From Styela clava (Eukaryota > Chordata > Ascidiacea > Stolidobranchia > Styelidae): a stretch of DNA of 64,000 nt. The stretch is taken from assembly GCF_964204865.1 (NCBI RefSeq), contig NC_135251.1:6944001-7008000 (forward strand), in the 5' to 3' direction. Below the pieces are notes generated by a model that saw nothing but the letters and a program-made list of their open reading frames with translations, did not search any database and was not told the origin of the DNA. Within the stretch, counting starts at the first letter, position 1. Each line of letters begins with the position of its first letter. Position numbers and translations under genes: made by a program. Positions 37,494 to 51,384 of the stretch are shown one piece after another.

Positions 37494-40400
37494 CTAATCA
37501 AAATTAGAAGCATATTACATTATTAGAATTAATCGCACTGAGAATAAAATATTCATCTCGTAGGATTAATCATTCATATTTTTGAATTTCTGAATTACGT
37601 TTCTTCGCTTTGTACTTTAGTTAGTTAACTGAGTTATATCGAATATATGTAGACGTATTTCAATGTTATTGACTTTTACCTCATAATGACATTATGGGTT
37701 TTTTATCTCCATTTTCCGCTCCTAAATTAAATGACCTATGCTTCGTAGTACCCGAAAACAATACAAAACCGAACATTCATTAAATGATCGCCCATCGTAT
37801 CAAAAATTATATATCAGATAGAGTAATTCGAAGTCAGATTACTTCAGAAAATAAATTGGCAGTTGAATACGCAATACACCAAAACAATTTTTTAAAATTA
37901 AGAGCAACATGTTGTCATGTTCCAATTTTTAAATTTTATACATTTTAGCATTTTGATAGTAAAAATATTCTCCATTGTTGGACGAAAATGTTTGGAGTGT
38001 TGCTACATATTTGTTAGGGACAGGATAGAATAGGATTTACATATTTATCCCCGGGGAGACCGCTTAATCATATGGAAAACTACGATGGTGGAGGAATCCG
38101 TAACCCACCAGCGGTAACGTGAACCACCCTACGGCAGGGGTCACCAAACTTTTTTGACCGCGGGCCGGGTATGACTCAAACTGTGTTGAAACGGGCCGGA
38201 CAAATATTTTTGTCAATGTAATACAATAAATTCACAAAAGTTGGGAAATTCATTCAATTTATTCAACAATATGTATTCTACATTTCTGAAGACTTGAATA
38301 TTAAATTCTATCTATATCGCAGAATATAGATCGAGAACATCCTAGGAGAACAAATATACAAGATTTCTATATCTAGACAACTATCCTGAGTTTAGCTGTT
38401 ATCAAAACGTTGCAGTCATGGATTAGGAATGTTACAAAATTCGCCTTTTCGCGCCAAAAAATGTACGCATTACGTACCATACGTACGTAAGTGCCGTTAC
38501 GCCGTGTCGGAATACTGCTCATAAAAAACGACTGCGGACTGCCTGCTGTAGCTTTGAATTCCACGAAATATTGACATAATTAGATAAAATAAACAACTAT
38601 TATCTGGTATTTGATTTTATAAATTCCCCAACATTCGGAGCTTTTAAAAATTACGCTCAAGTTATACGTAGTGCAAACTAATGATATTGTCCATGGGCAC
38701 CAATAAAATTTATGTCGACGTGTGTATTTCTTTCCTAACTTGATACTTACCAATTTTTATGAAGTTTGTACTATCAGAACATTGTTAATTATTACCCCCA
38801 ATGAATCACTGTCAAACTGTCATGCACAACTCCAGCGTTTATTTGCACGATCTTTCGGCGGTGTCAAGACCGTTGCCAGAATAAAATCCTGAAATAGTCT
38901 CAATATTCCATAGTGACGCAATCGAAAGGTTAGTGATTGATATATATGTACATTCATATTTATTACAGTTCTTATCAAAAAAGTAATAGAATCTTTATGG
39001 AAAAAATTGGCCTGTCGGGCGGTTCTAAAATTCCGATATCTCCGTAAACTTGGTATTGTTTTTTCTTTTCACTCAGATCTATCCAATGACGCAGTTTTTA
39101 TTTAAATCGGATGAACTTTAATTTTTTTGTAACATACCTACATGAATATCCGCATTTAGGCAGTACAAAAGTTAGTGTGACTTGTGAAATTGGAGCAGTA
39201 CGCGAGGGATTACAGTTACTGTTAGCGCGACGTGCACATTCGGCATTAATTTCAGCACAAGAAACGTAAACAGTTTCGCCCCACGAGTGCATCTTTCACA
39301 GAAACGTTGCGTACCCGGTAGAGAATTTTAGCCTATTTTGTCACAGCTATTTCTACACTAATTTTTCATTACTACTATTAAAACTACAATCCCTAAGGAG
39401 GCAAATGATGATTGACTTATTTGATTCATACTTAAATTTCCCAAACCCAACCAAAAACTAACGAATAGCATTCAAAATCGCAAAAACGAATTATTGTTTA
39501 CAACCACGACTGAAAATATGTCAGGGTGACAAAAGTCTCTGAGCGGATGCGGAAAAGAACGACGATGCTCGGGAAAATTTCTCTTGGAAAAAAATTTCGC
39601 TATTTTTTACGTGTTATTGCGGGCCGGATAAAATGACGCAGCGGGCCGGATCCGGCCCGCGGGCCGTAGTTTGGTGACCCCTGCCCTACGGCGTCGGGGA
39701 GTCCAGCAATCCCCTCACACATAATTGAAATATAATGAAAACGAATTTAAAATATATTTACCTCTGAATTACATAAGCAGTGGAAAACAAATAAAAAGAA
39801 TCCTTGGAGAGAGTTCGTCGTCGCAAAAAGGTACTGGAACAGTAAAGTATCATGGCTCAGAGACAAGAGGCCAAATAACCACGTCGTACCAAGAAGTGGA
39901 GACAGAAAGATACTCCCTTTTACCGCGTTTCTGGATGTAATGGGGAACAAGATTAACAATTTACAAAAGTATGTCGCAGAAAATTTATTTTTGTTCTATG
40001 ATAGTAGTCAAATTAGCCTATTTATCAGATGACAAAAAGCCTCAAATTTTCCCGTTTGAGTCATTAATACAATAAATTTGAATATTGAAATTATCATAAA
40101 TCTCAACATTCAAAAATATTTGTTTATTTAATCAATCAACGTTATTGGACACGAAGTGGACATAACGATCGTTTCTATAATATGTTTTGTTCTTGTTCTT
40201 GTTGAACCAATTGCTTTGAAATTTTCAGTGGTTAAAGATAAAAATTTTCTTCAGAAGGCTATTATTTTTTTGTGTGTGCTATGACGTCATCAAAATTATT
40301 GCCATTAGGTGGCGCTACGTGTCCATATATTTGAGCGTGGCTCTCCTGTTTAGATTTGAGATCATTTCACAAAGTTTTGAAACTCAAGTTTCTAAACTAG

Positions 40401-43400
40401 GATTATTTAGGATTTAAAAATTCTCGTTTTTCAAGGGACTCACAAATTTGTAAAAAAAACACTTGGTATTTAACTGGGTATCATAAAATTTGAATCTCAA
40501 AAATTTGAATTGTTTCACAATAAAAGAACATTATTATCTAGTACTGCTCTTGTAGCATCATATGCATCTTGTTACTCACTTGACTTTGCTGATTCTGACA
40601 TTATTAGTTTGGTCAGGTTGGATTCCCACAATGACTCGAACAACAGAGACCAGGATAACAAAATTGATAAAGATCACAAGTATTGCAGGCGCAGCAAATG
40701 CCCAAATAGAATTGTCAGATGGTGATAACCAGCAGCTGCAAGAAAGTATAAGTTTTTAAAAAAAAACGTAGTTTCAAATCTCGCGCATTTTGAAAGGGCA
40801 GACAACATGACAACGTGATGAAACCAATGTCCAAAAGAGATCGTACATTTTAGTTCTTACTTTTGAACTTAGGTGCAGTGCAGTCTGGCATATGGTGTGT
40901 TAGTAAATTTCTTTGATATACAGTCAATATCCAATCTTTCAATGAATTTGATACTTACATCTTATTTGTTCCCAGCTGTACGTTCAAAATTCCCATGGAA
41001 ATCCCCATGACAATAGCGGGGATTCCCCAACCAGCAAATACATAATACTTCACCCAACGTCGAGCGGAGACGAATACAACAACAACTTGGGAATAAAGAA
41101 ACAAGCCTGAAAAAAAAAATTATTTTAAATAGGCTATAATGATTCTTCCAAATTAACCGATATTCTTCCCAAAACATTGTTTTTTAATTTAATTCATCTA
41201 AATACTCTCCTCTGTGACATATGGGAACACTTTACTGATGCCAGTCAATCCATCAAGTATTTACTAAACTAAGGGTGTTCTGCAAAGGCAATATTACGCG
41301 ACCTTTATGTCTGTATTTTTGAGTATCGCTCCTTTGTTTATAAGACTTACTCATGTTCACATCTGATTACAACAAGTAACGGAACTGGCTACAATCAGGT
41401 CCGGTTACCACTCCGTAACGTTCAAAACTATAAAAGTTTTTGATATTATTAAATTGCTCAGTTTTATTTCTATCACGATTATCTAAAAATCATTCCAAAG
41501 TATATTTTAGCATTCTGTTAAACGTAAACCATTTCTCCTTAGCCATACTATTACCTTCAATCAGCATCCAAGACAAAACTGCCATATTGAAGTAATACAG
41601 CAACACTGTAACTAATATACAGCTGTATTGTTGCCCTTGTGCAAGTTCTTCAAACATAAACACTAGATCAGCTGCACCTACTGCAACTCCAAGATTAAAA
41701 TGAATCTTCATGTTCTCTGTGTGAAATCTGAAACGATGTTTTGTATATGATGTGATCATCAGTAATCAGTAATTCATTTTTCCATCATACTAAAGTACCT
41801 ATTGTGAACAAACTATACAAAAAGGGTGCTCCGGAGTATGTGTAACAAGATGGCGCACAACCTGAACATAATATGTGTACCAGGTTAGTTTTCCGGTTGT
41901 GCGCCATCTTGGTACACATACTTCCGGTGAGCCCAAAAAAAGTAAAATGGTACCACAGGGTAAAGGAAGGCGCGAGACACCAAGACTGATTATCGAGCAG
42001 CGGCAGCGTAAATGTAGAGATAACAAACATAAAGTTCAATAATTTTAAATGACCCCAAAGTAAAGTAATATAGATAGAACAAGAGAGCATTGTTCTAATA
42101 TATAGGGACACGAAAGCCAAAACGAAACGGTAATAAATCCTTTACAGCGATAGTCTGGCCAACGGATCTTTGATATGCGGATTGGATCGTGAAACCGTCA
42201 GAGTGTGTGGAGTTTTTCATTTTGATGACGTCATCACACAAATTTCATAAAGCCCATAGAAATTTTGAAAATAAATTAAAATGTTAGCCTTCTAATGTTA
42301 ATCCAAACCACTAAAAACTTCAACCAATTGGCCCAGTAGCTAAAGAAAAAAGTGTTTCTTCTAATAACAACAACAAAATGAAGAAGAATGCTCAAAAATA
42401 GCAGAATAATAATAACAAAACGATAGGTCCAGGTCCATTTTGTGCCCAACTATCTAAATCTATCTTATCAGATTCTCACCCTAGACACTGATTTTGAATG
42501 GCATCGTTAAATGAAGGAATTTTGATTTAGAATTGTACAATACGTTCCTAACTGATTTTGAAGTCACATGTAAACATTTAAAAAAGGGAGAAGTTAACTA
42601 TAAATTCAATGCCCAGGACAGCAAATTATGTTTTATAATATGTATAATTAGAGTGTTCGATATGTTCCATTTACAGAAAATGGGTTTCCTGGATCTAAAA
42701 AAGGATTTATGCTTTTCAATGAAGGTTCGCCGAAGACTTTTAAGCCGGATATTTAAAATATTGGTTTAGAATAATTATATAAATAATAATAAAAACTCCC
42801 GAATGTAAAATCATACTTCAACATGATGAAAGCTCCACACATGACTAGGACTCCTCCTAGAGACAGAGCACATCCAATGTATGAAATCCAGCTCAACGCT
42901 AAGTTATGTAAAAGATAGGAATCGTCTTCCACACTGGTATCAACCATCTGAACGGAATGAATCTAGTTAATTCAAATGACTATCAAAGCTTCCATTCGTT
43001 GCTATATCATTATATCATAAATAAATCAATTTCAATCTCAATCTTCCATTTTTAAATGAACACAAATTCCTATTCGAATGATATTGAGTGAGACGAAGTA
43101 AAATAGATCACGAGTTGAAAAGACTATAAAGCATTGTTACTTATCGATTGTAATCGGTAAGTATGTTGGTAGGTATTTGTCTGTCTGTCTGTATGTCTGT
43201 TTGTCTGTTAGATACACGCGATATCACACGAAAGCAAGTTAATTTTGGGCGAATTATGTCGTATAATTAGCGAGTTATTAATTAATTAGTGATTGGACAC
43301 AATGTGTCACTATGGAGTAAGAGCGCTGTTTTGGGGATCCCCTAACTTTCGATTGATAAGTCTTCGGTCTCCGACCGATATTCTCGTTTTATATTTCGTC

Positions 43401-46400
43401 TATATTTTATCAACATATGCTTGAGAAGTAACTATCAGTAGAGGTTACGCGAGACTTACTCCCAATTCTTCCCCAATGCCTTAGCGCTGGTGAATCCGTA
43501 CGCGTATATTGCAAATGCTGTAGCAGGAATGAACATGACCATGCGATGCAATTCAACAGTCCTGCTGCACACTGTGACAACGGTATTTCTGTAATGTTTC
43601 GCCTGATTAAAATCAGACTTCCTCAGACAAACAGTTTATAGGACTCTTGAATTGCAAAGAATCTGATGTGATGGGAATGTGGTAAAAAATCGTCCAACAC
43701 AAACAAGCTCTGTTATTCACCTTCAGAAGAACCGCAAAGCTAGTCAAATGAACGCATTTACAGATGGTATGAGTTTCATTCGTCAATTCTAGCTCGCATC
43801 CTTCTTTCGACCAGCCACCAGGTGACGAACCATCTCTGAAATTAAAAAAGCAGATGTTAAAAATTTCAATGCTTAATTTTTATTCAATAATTTAGCAGAT
43901 GCCAGTATTGACTAAAATAGCCAGTATTGACTAAAAGTATTTACTGGTGTCTGTATTTAAGTTTTTTTGTAATAAAAAGGCAATGCTAAAATATATGGAC
44001 ACAAATACCAAAACAAAGTATTACAGGTATCCAATCTTTCGCAGTACTGGTACTATAGGCTTCTGGATTTGGAATGGACACCATATCGCAACGAACGCAA
44101 ACACAATAAATAGAGAAGGTCATTTTTAATTTTGATGACCTCATCAAACACAAAGAGCGAATTTTAGACCCCACAGAAACTTTAGAAATAAACAAAGGTA
44201 ACGACAACAACAATTAATAATAACTAAAAATTCCAAAGAAATTGGTTGAGGTAATTGAAAAAAAGACGATCCTTTCACAACAAGGACAACATAAAAAAGA
44301 ACATTAAAGATACCAACAACAACAACAAAATTACAAAACTATCCATAAGTTCATGTTGTGTCCAATAAAGAACAGTTGCTTTATTCATCTTCCCAATTAA
44401 CACATAACTCTATATAGACAAAAACTACTATTTACCCTTCTTCCCAATATACACAATGCAGAGACTCTTCTATCGTATTAGGTGCGGTCGTTCCTTCAAT
44501 TGGTGAGCCCGAAGAATTATCAGCATTTTCCGGGGATGTCGTGCTTTCTGTAACCGCCAGATCCTCCCCATTTTCTCCGCCTTGGGTGAAAATAATAACT
44601 ACGGGATCGTCTTTGAAAACGTGCTTTGCCGGTTTGGGATGAACACTAGTGGTCAGTACAGCGCTATTCACACGGTGCGTTGTTCCTTTTCTGGGATATT
44701 TTCTAAATTAAAAATAATACAAGTTCAATATATATTGTAAAGACAAAATATAATAGATAAGCAAATAATATATAGGCAATAATACGGCCATAGCGTAGAC
44801 TCAAATGCTCTTTGAATTTAGGGATTCCTGGTGACTCCTGATAGGAGTGCTACTTTTTGGATAGAACACTTTTGATCAGGTGGCTAGCAAATATTCAATT
44901 TCGTATGAGTGAAATATATCAAAAGAAGCTAGTTTGATCTGGCCCTTTGAATATGATTGCAGTTTCAGTTTAACAACAAACGGGCATCGTTCCAAACCGA
45001 AATCTGTCACCTGCCTTTGACATTAGTCCATGGATAATGGATTTTTTCACTGCTAATGCACGGCGAAATTAATTCTATATAAAAAATAAGATCATCTGTG
45101 ATAAATAGCTTACACGTCAGCATCACGTGATGGTATGACGTCACTTAAGCCTTTGTATCTGACATGCGTCACAACTGATCTGTTCCGTAATGCACTCCTT
45201 GGAACCATGATGATATCACCAGCGAGTACGTCATCTCTTTGTTGTGGCGAAACTAAAACATAAAAAAGAGAATCGAAGCATGTTTCAATATGCATATCGT
45301 CAGATATCAGTGGCTCCCACCCCGCACAGGGCCTTGTAGCGAAAGACGTCAACAATTGTTGTATAGTAATACCTATGCCTCCTAATGAATCTGTTATGGT
45401 TACAATGATTTTAAAGATTCTTTTCTGAAAAAAAATCCGGTTACCCAGGTAAGATGAACCATTGGAGCAAAAACTGGGGATAGCCGGCGTCAGTATTTTC
45501 TTATATGTATTAACACTGGTTTTAGCAGTAATTTTCTTCCTATTTTATGTTTTGTTAGTATCTCTGGACTTTTATGTAAGCGTTATTCATATCGTTTCGT
45601 GTATATTTCGTTATGAGTGATGGCAGATGGGTAAGTTGAGAGAAAGAAAATTATTACAGTCATTTTTAGTGTCAAGATAATATGAGGATGAAAGAGATAA
45701 TATAAGTTTCCACAATGAGTCTTGTTTACAAGGGCATTCTGAAACCAAATATTAAACGAGTACTTTCTCACCAGTAGTTACGACTCGCCCTTCAACACTT
45801 TTCTTTTGGGTTGTTTTCGACGGAAAGATATACATAGTATCTGTGTCGATTCCAAACGTCCCCTTGTCGGATTCTTCGTCTCCTTTTTTGTCCGTTTTTG
45901 TTTCAGTTTTTTTGAGAGATGCCATCAACAAAGCCTTCGAAATTGCTGGATTGATTACAGGAAATTCGACAATGTCCATCCACATTCCTAAAAATAATTT
46001 CAGTTTCATGTTCTCAATCATCTAGTGTAGTGGTTTACGATTGTAAACAAAAATTTGAAAATCTCTTTTTCACAATGTCAGCTGATTCACTGCGCCTAGC
46101 ACGTCGTGTTAACTTGCGACTATATTTTAACACATGTACTTTAATAATTGAAGGGCAGAAATATATGTACATGAGGTGAATATTGATTTTATGAGTACTT
46201 CCCCACGGTTCGTTCACGATATGGTACTCAAAACTAATTTTCGAAATTCCATAAAGTGGTGCATTTATTTTTATAATTGTTTCAGAACAACGGACCCATA
46301 ATGTACGGAAAGGTAGGAAAAATATAAAATAGGCTTCGTGAACGTGATTGGTTCAGTATCTAATGAGAAAGCGATAATCCTTTTCAGAAATAAAACACAG

Positions 46401-49400
46401 AAATCACGACAATAGCAGCATAATGAACAACATCAGCTTAGTAAAACGATTCATAAGTCCAAAAATGTCCTGGTACATTAGCAGAGTATTAATATATTCG
46501 ATATCATGACGTAAAAAAAATTGTTATCGGTTGCCGAATATACAAAACTCCTACCTATGTTTTCGGATTCCGCTACTATTGAAGTTGAATTGTCGTAAAA
46601 TAAAAGTCTCTCGCTGACGTCACGTGTGACCACTTCAGATGACGTCACTATACCAGCGATTCCGGTGACATTTGGGTCCTTGTAAAATGAAATATGAAAT
46701 TATATAATACAACTAACTATGCGAGGATTTATAAAATTAAAATTTATTGCTTTATTGTTTTAGAACAGTCGGAAACGTGTTTATCAGTCAATCTATTATG
46801 ACGTCACGGATTCGGGAGAATTGTTCCTTATACATCGATTTTGTTATCATTCCATGAGTCAAAGATCAAAAATAGGTATCTAATGTGACCGACGTATGTT
46901 AACTTTCGTTATAATTTTGTTTTGGTTACTTCAATGGAACATTATTCCCTTTTTATAAACAGCAAGTCCTTATGCATTTTTTTATATATCCTTAATAACA
47001 TGGCTATAGACGAGCGAATTCAAATAAACTGAGACGTACTATTGTGGGAGCATTGGAATCTTTTTCGTTCGGCATCACCAATAACTAATGAAGTAGGCCC
47101 TTGCTAAATTTTTTGTTCATGGGGTATCATTATGTTTGATTTACTTCTTTTATATATCAAACTAATTACGGCGAATTTAGCAGATTTAAACTTGGAGGGA
47201 ATTTGTGAAAACCACTGGAGTGAACCTTTTAAATACTTGTCGTAATATGGCACGTCAAGCTTGAGTTAGTTCAGTTAGAGCTGTCAGAGGAATAGCGCGA
47301 TTCGATATGAAGAATTCGAAATAGAATAGAAACTCGATATGATACATGAAGATACATTGAGCTTTAGAAATGACCAGGAAATGGAATAATTTCACAACAA
47401 GAAGTGTTACACTATACGTGTTTTGTTAGAAATTCATTTCATTGCTTCTCAAGTGCGGATGACATAGTCATAGACAGATTGCTAAGTTTTCAAGTCGAGA
47501 GGACAAGATAGTGTATGACGTACTGCTCTTGTTACAATCGTATTTAAGTAAAGTATATACTAGCAAAGTACAAAATTATTCAAAATTATCCGAATTATCA
47601 ATGAATAATCAATGTGCTTTCGAGTATCCACGACCTTAGAAAGTGTCTGAAGTGATGCCGTGATGCTCATGTCGCATTGGTATTTCAGTGTGTCTTATTA
47701 AAGAACAATAAACGAGAATATCGGTCGGAGACCGAGGACTTATCGATCTAATCTGCGGTTTTTATTTCATGACTCTATAGTGACACCACGTGCCCAAACA
47801 CTGATTAATTAATAACCCGCTAATCATACGACATATTTTATCCAAAATCAATAGGCTTCTGGTCCGAAATATGATGAATTCACATGCAAACTTTGGAGCA
47901 GATTCAATCTTGCTTTCTTGAGATATCGCGTTCATCTAACATACAGACAGAGAAATACCTATCAACATACTTACCGATCTTAAGATCGATAAGTAATAAA
48001 TTATCCTGGATTAGAAATGTATTACTCACTCTTTGCAAGGATTTCCATGATTGCTTGTGCGTCGGTTTCATCATTGAATCACTGACGTTGACAAGAACTT
48101 TGGCGAAGTTTTCACTGATTTCTGCGGTTGCATTGACTATCGGATTCAGATTCACTACAAGCTGTAAACGGGTTTTTTGAAAATAGCTAAGTATGGCGCT
48201 GCGTAATTGAGAATTAAACGAGAATATCGGTCGGAGACCGAAGACTTATAGATCGAAATTGCGGTTTCGGTTCATGACTCTATAGTGACACCGCGTGTTC
48301 CATCACTAATTAATAATAACTCGCTAATTATACGACATAATTCATCCAAAATCAATGGGTTTCTGGTCCGAGATATGATGAATGCACATGCAAAATTTGG
48401 GTTCAACCACGTCTTCGTGAGATATTGCGTGCATCTAACAGACAAACAGACAAATACCTATCAACATCCCTACCGATCCAAAGATCGATAAGTAACAAAA
48501 CTTGGCAGTATTGTATTGTTCGGCTCACATACTCTAAGACACAGCAATGCCTTTAGGTGAAGTCGCTAAAAATTTCGAAGCGAAATTTATATGCAGCTGT
48601 GAAATCTAAGTCTGTTTTTGGACCCATTTTTGTTTCTGCGGGCCCAACATTTTGGTATCGATCTTCTGGTTATCTGAATTCAACATTCGAGATTATTTTT
48701 CTATTTGGAGCCAAGATGATTCAGTTACCCGAACCCAATGATTGTTTTTTTGCGTATCCAAGAATAGTATTTAATGTTTTTATACGCAGATTTTGAGTAA
48801 TATGAAATTCTTTTACGGACCCAAAATCTAATTTTATTTCATGGTATCATATGCGACTTAAGAAAATGTCCATCTCGTGGGAAACGAAGGCCTATAAGAT
48901 GCTGAATCACGCGATAGACGATGGCTTCACTCCCGGTTACCAACCTACCTCCATCATTTGACTCATGAGATCCAACTCTCCAGGTGATACCGGAAATTCT
49001 TTTCCACTCCCATCGTCTTCCGGTTCAGAGTTCAACGAGTTACCAAAATCAGAAAGTACCTCGGTCGCTTCATCAACGCTAATTTCTGTAAGATTTTGTA
49101 TACGATGCATCTGTACATAAAAAACAGCAAAATATTGTGACCGCTAGGTGTCAATAAAGAATCGCTTGAATGGTATTTCAAATGCTACGCTTGAGTGGAA
49201 TGGAGTACCAAGATTTTTATATTTATCCCAGGCAAGAAGGGCTTAATCATATAACACACTGCGGGCTACTGTCGGCTTACTAGTTCAGGTCAAGTGAGAA
49301 AATAGCTGCGAGAGGTAATTGTTTCAAAGGGTGGGGAAAGCCGTAACTGACCTGGAGATGGCGGAAGCGTAGGCTAACTGACCCATAACCTGCGGCGTTG

Positions 49401-51353
49401 AAGAGTACGACAATCTTCTCGCACATAGTTACTCCTACATGGAATTCAAACTTGCTGAGCGGTGTATCAAACAAGTTTGTGAAAATAGGTTTTGGACGGT
49501 TATACGGTCCCGATCGCTAACTGAATACCCTCATCAGTAGAGTAGAGCATTTTGGCTACCATATTTAATTTTCCAAGATACACTACATCGAGCATAATGG
49601 GTATCCCCGTAGGGTGTGTACCAGGTTAGGGTTCAACCATAATTTTATTATTTTTCTTATTTCAATTTTATTACTATTTCGGGGACTGTCTGTGTTAGCC
49701 AAGTGAATATACCCCCTGCCCATAGGTTTCAGTCCCTTTACACAACTTGATGTAGAGTAAGCGAACAAAATTAGTTATCTCCATATTGGTACAAACACTA
49801 CTGGAGCGCCGCATAATATATGATCAAACAAAAAAACGAGAATATCGGTTGGAAACCGAAGACTTATCGATCGATAGTTAGGGGATCCCCCAAAACAGAA
49901 ACTGCAGTTTCGATTCATCCACTCTTGTAACTTGCGCACTGCGCATCACACACACACACTCGGCGGGTCTCAAAATTCTCTCGCTTTACAAAAATCTAGA
50001 TCACTATATCAATAATCGATTGATAACTCGCTAATTATACGACATAATTCGCCCAAAATCAATGGGCTTCTGGTCCGAGATAAGATGAATGCACATGCAA
50101 AATCTGGAGCAGATTCAATCTCGCTTTCGTGAGATATCGCGTGCATCTAACAGACAAACATACAGACATACAGACAAATACCTATCAACATACTTGCCGA
50201 TTAAAATCGATAAGTAATAATTGAACCTTACCTTGTGTTCTAAAATCTTATATTCCAAGGTTTTTCGTTCATAATATCCCCAATTCGGGTAGACGCCAGC
50301 TTCGGTTAGGGGAGCAGTCGGCGTTCCGTACTTTCCAGGAGGCGCGTCTTCCCGTGCGTTCTCGTACGTTCCACATCCTGGTTTGCTCTTACGAAAACTG
50401 AAACTTTTGCAATAGATTCTCGTCTCGTCTACGCAATGTTTGGCGCACTCTTCCACGTCATTTGTTTGCAACCAGAAGTTATATTCAGCTAAAAAAAAAA
50501 GGATTTTATTTTAAAAATACGGAATTCAAGCCGGTTTTGTTAATTTTTGTTGTAAACCTTTTTCGAAGGATACCAAAATATTTGATGTTTTGTTTCAATA
50601 ATCTCTCGAATGAAATGAAATCAAAATGAACTACAATTTTCGCATGTACCATCTATTTTTCTAGTTTTCTTCAATATGAAAACGTAAAGCGAATATTTTG
50701 AAAACTTTTAATTCATCCACATTCAATTATGAGCTAAAATGATGTCATATATTTGCACAAAAGACGTTTTGTGGTGTAGTTACACCAAGAGACTGCATAA
50801 ATTCATTTGTTTATTTGAACTACAGACAAACTACGGATTTGTAACTCGAAAATGATGTTATTTAAAAAGGGACTATCATATATTTATTGGACACGTTTAG
50901 TGGACATAACGATCGTTTTGTAATTATGTTGTTCTTGTTGTTCTTTGACACGTTTTGAAGAAATCGCTCTTCTCTTTGATTACTGGACCAATTGCTTTGA
51001 AATTTTAAGTGGTTAAAAATAAAAATTTTCTTGAGAAAACTATTACTTTTTTTTTTGCTATGACGTCATCAAAATTATTGCCATTAGGTGGCGCTACGTT
51101 TTCATATATTTGAGCATAGCTCTCTTGTTGTAAAGATGAAATTAATTTTAATATTGCAATTATTTATGATCATAATACTTACACATTCTCATTCCAGGAA
51201 TGTAGATGAAGTCGCCCAGAACTGAAAACAGAATTATAGATCAGTTCGAGTTAGATACTTTGATGAGTTCACTATTTATTTATTTCATTTTAGAGTGTTT
51301 TCATTTCTACAAAACAAGGTCTTGAACAGCAGATGGCACTCTAAAGATTAACC

Positions 51354-51384
<31 letters not shown>

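Larger units (their letters stand above)
32400..42317. repeat. Segmental duplication, block B (partner 11280-21320)
   Basis: Same orientation as block A. Contains receptor exons 13-20 and the SINE/hAT nest. At 42317 it runs on, uninterrupted, into sequence leading to TM1 exon 12 (42817-42947), so B is the copy joined to the full gene. Confidence 0.9.
39762..42947 (-). other. Receptor exons 12-16: seven-TM domain
   Basis: TM1 is on exon 12 (42817-42947), TM2-TM3 on exon 13, TM4 on 14, TM5 on 15, TM6-TM7 on 16. The first intracellular loop looks about five residues shorter than I would expect for ADGRD1 (GAFIMLK|FHTENMKIHFNL). The exon 12 donor, GAAgtatga, is acceptable but not ideal, so exon 12 could end slightly differently. 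TM6 reads LLGTTWLFGLLSL and TM7 QYLFATTNSLQGFF, family hallmarks. Confidence 0.85.
43721..49110 (-). other. Receptor exons 5-11: GAIN domain and GPS
   Basis: Seven exons. Helical subdomain A is seen in NLTEISVDEATEVLSDFGNS (exon 5) and ATAEISENFAKVLVNVSDSM (exon 6). Beta subdomain B is seen in NSAVLTTSVHP and KDDPVVIIFTQ (exon 10). The GPS has HCVYWEEG at the end of exon 10 and GGWSKEGCELE, TICKCVHLTSFAVLL in exon 11. The Trp pair, four Cys and HL|T are all present, so autoproteolysis is expected. A long acidic Ser/Thr-rich loop precedes HCVYW, and exon 8 holds a Lys/Asp-rich loop (KKTETKTDKKGDEESDKG). Confidence 0.85.

Noticed and set aside
41785-42120. Minus-strand frames of 75-111 codons between exons 12 and 13
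   Set aside because: They lie over an M-type palindrome in an intron; the real exons on either side join in frame without them.
45253-45355. Upstream extension of receptor exon 9 (ETCFDSLFYVL)
   Set aside because: The acceptor atgttttag ending at 45253 gives the correct incoming phase; starting further upstream at the ctacaag acceptor puts a stop in the required phase.
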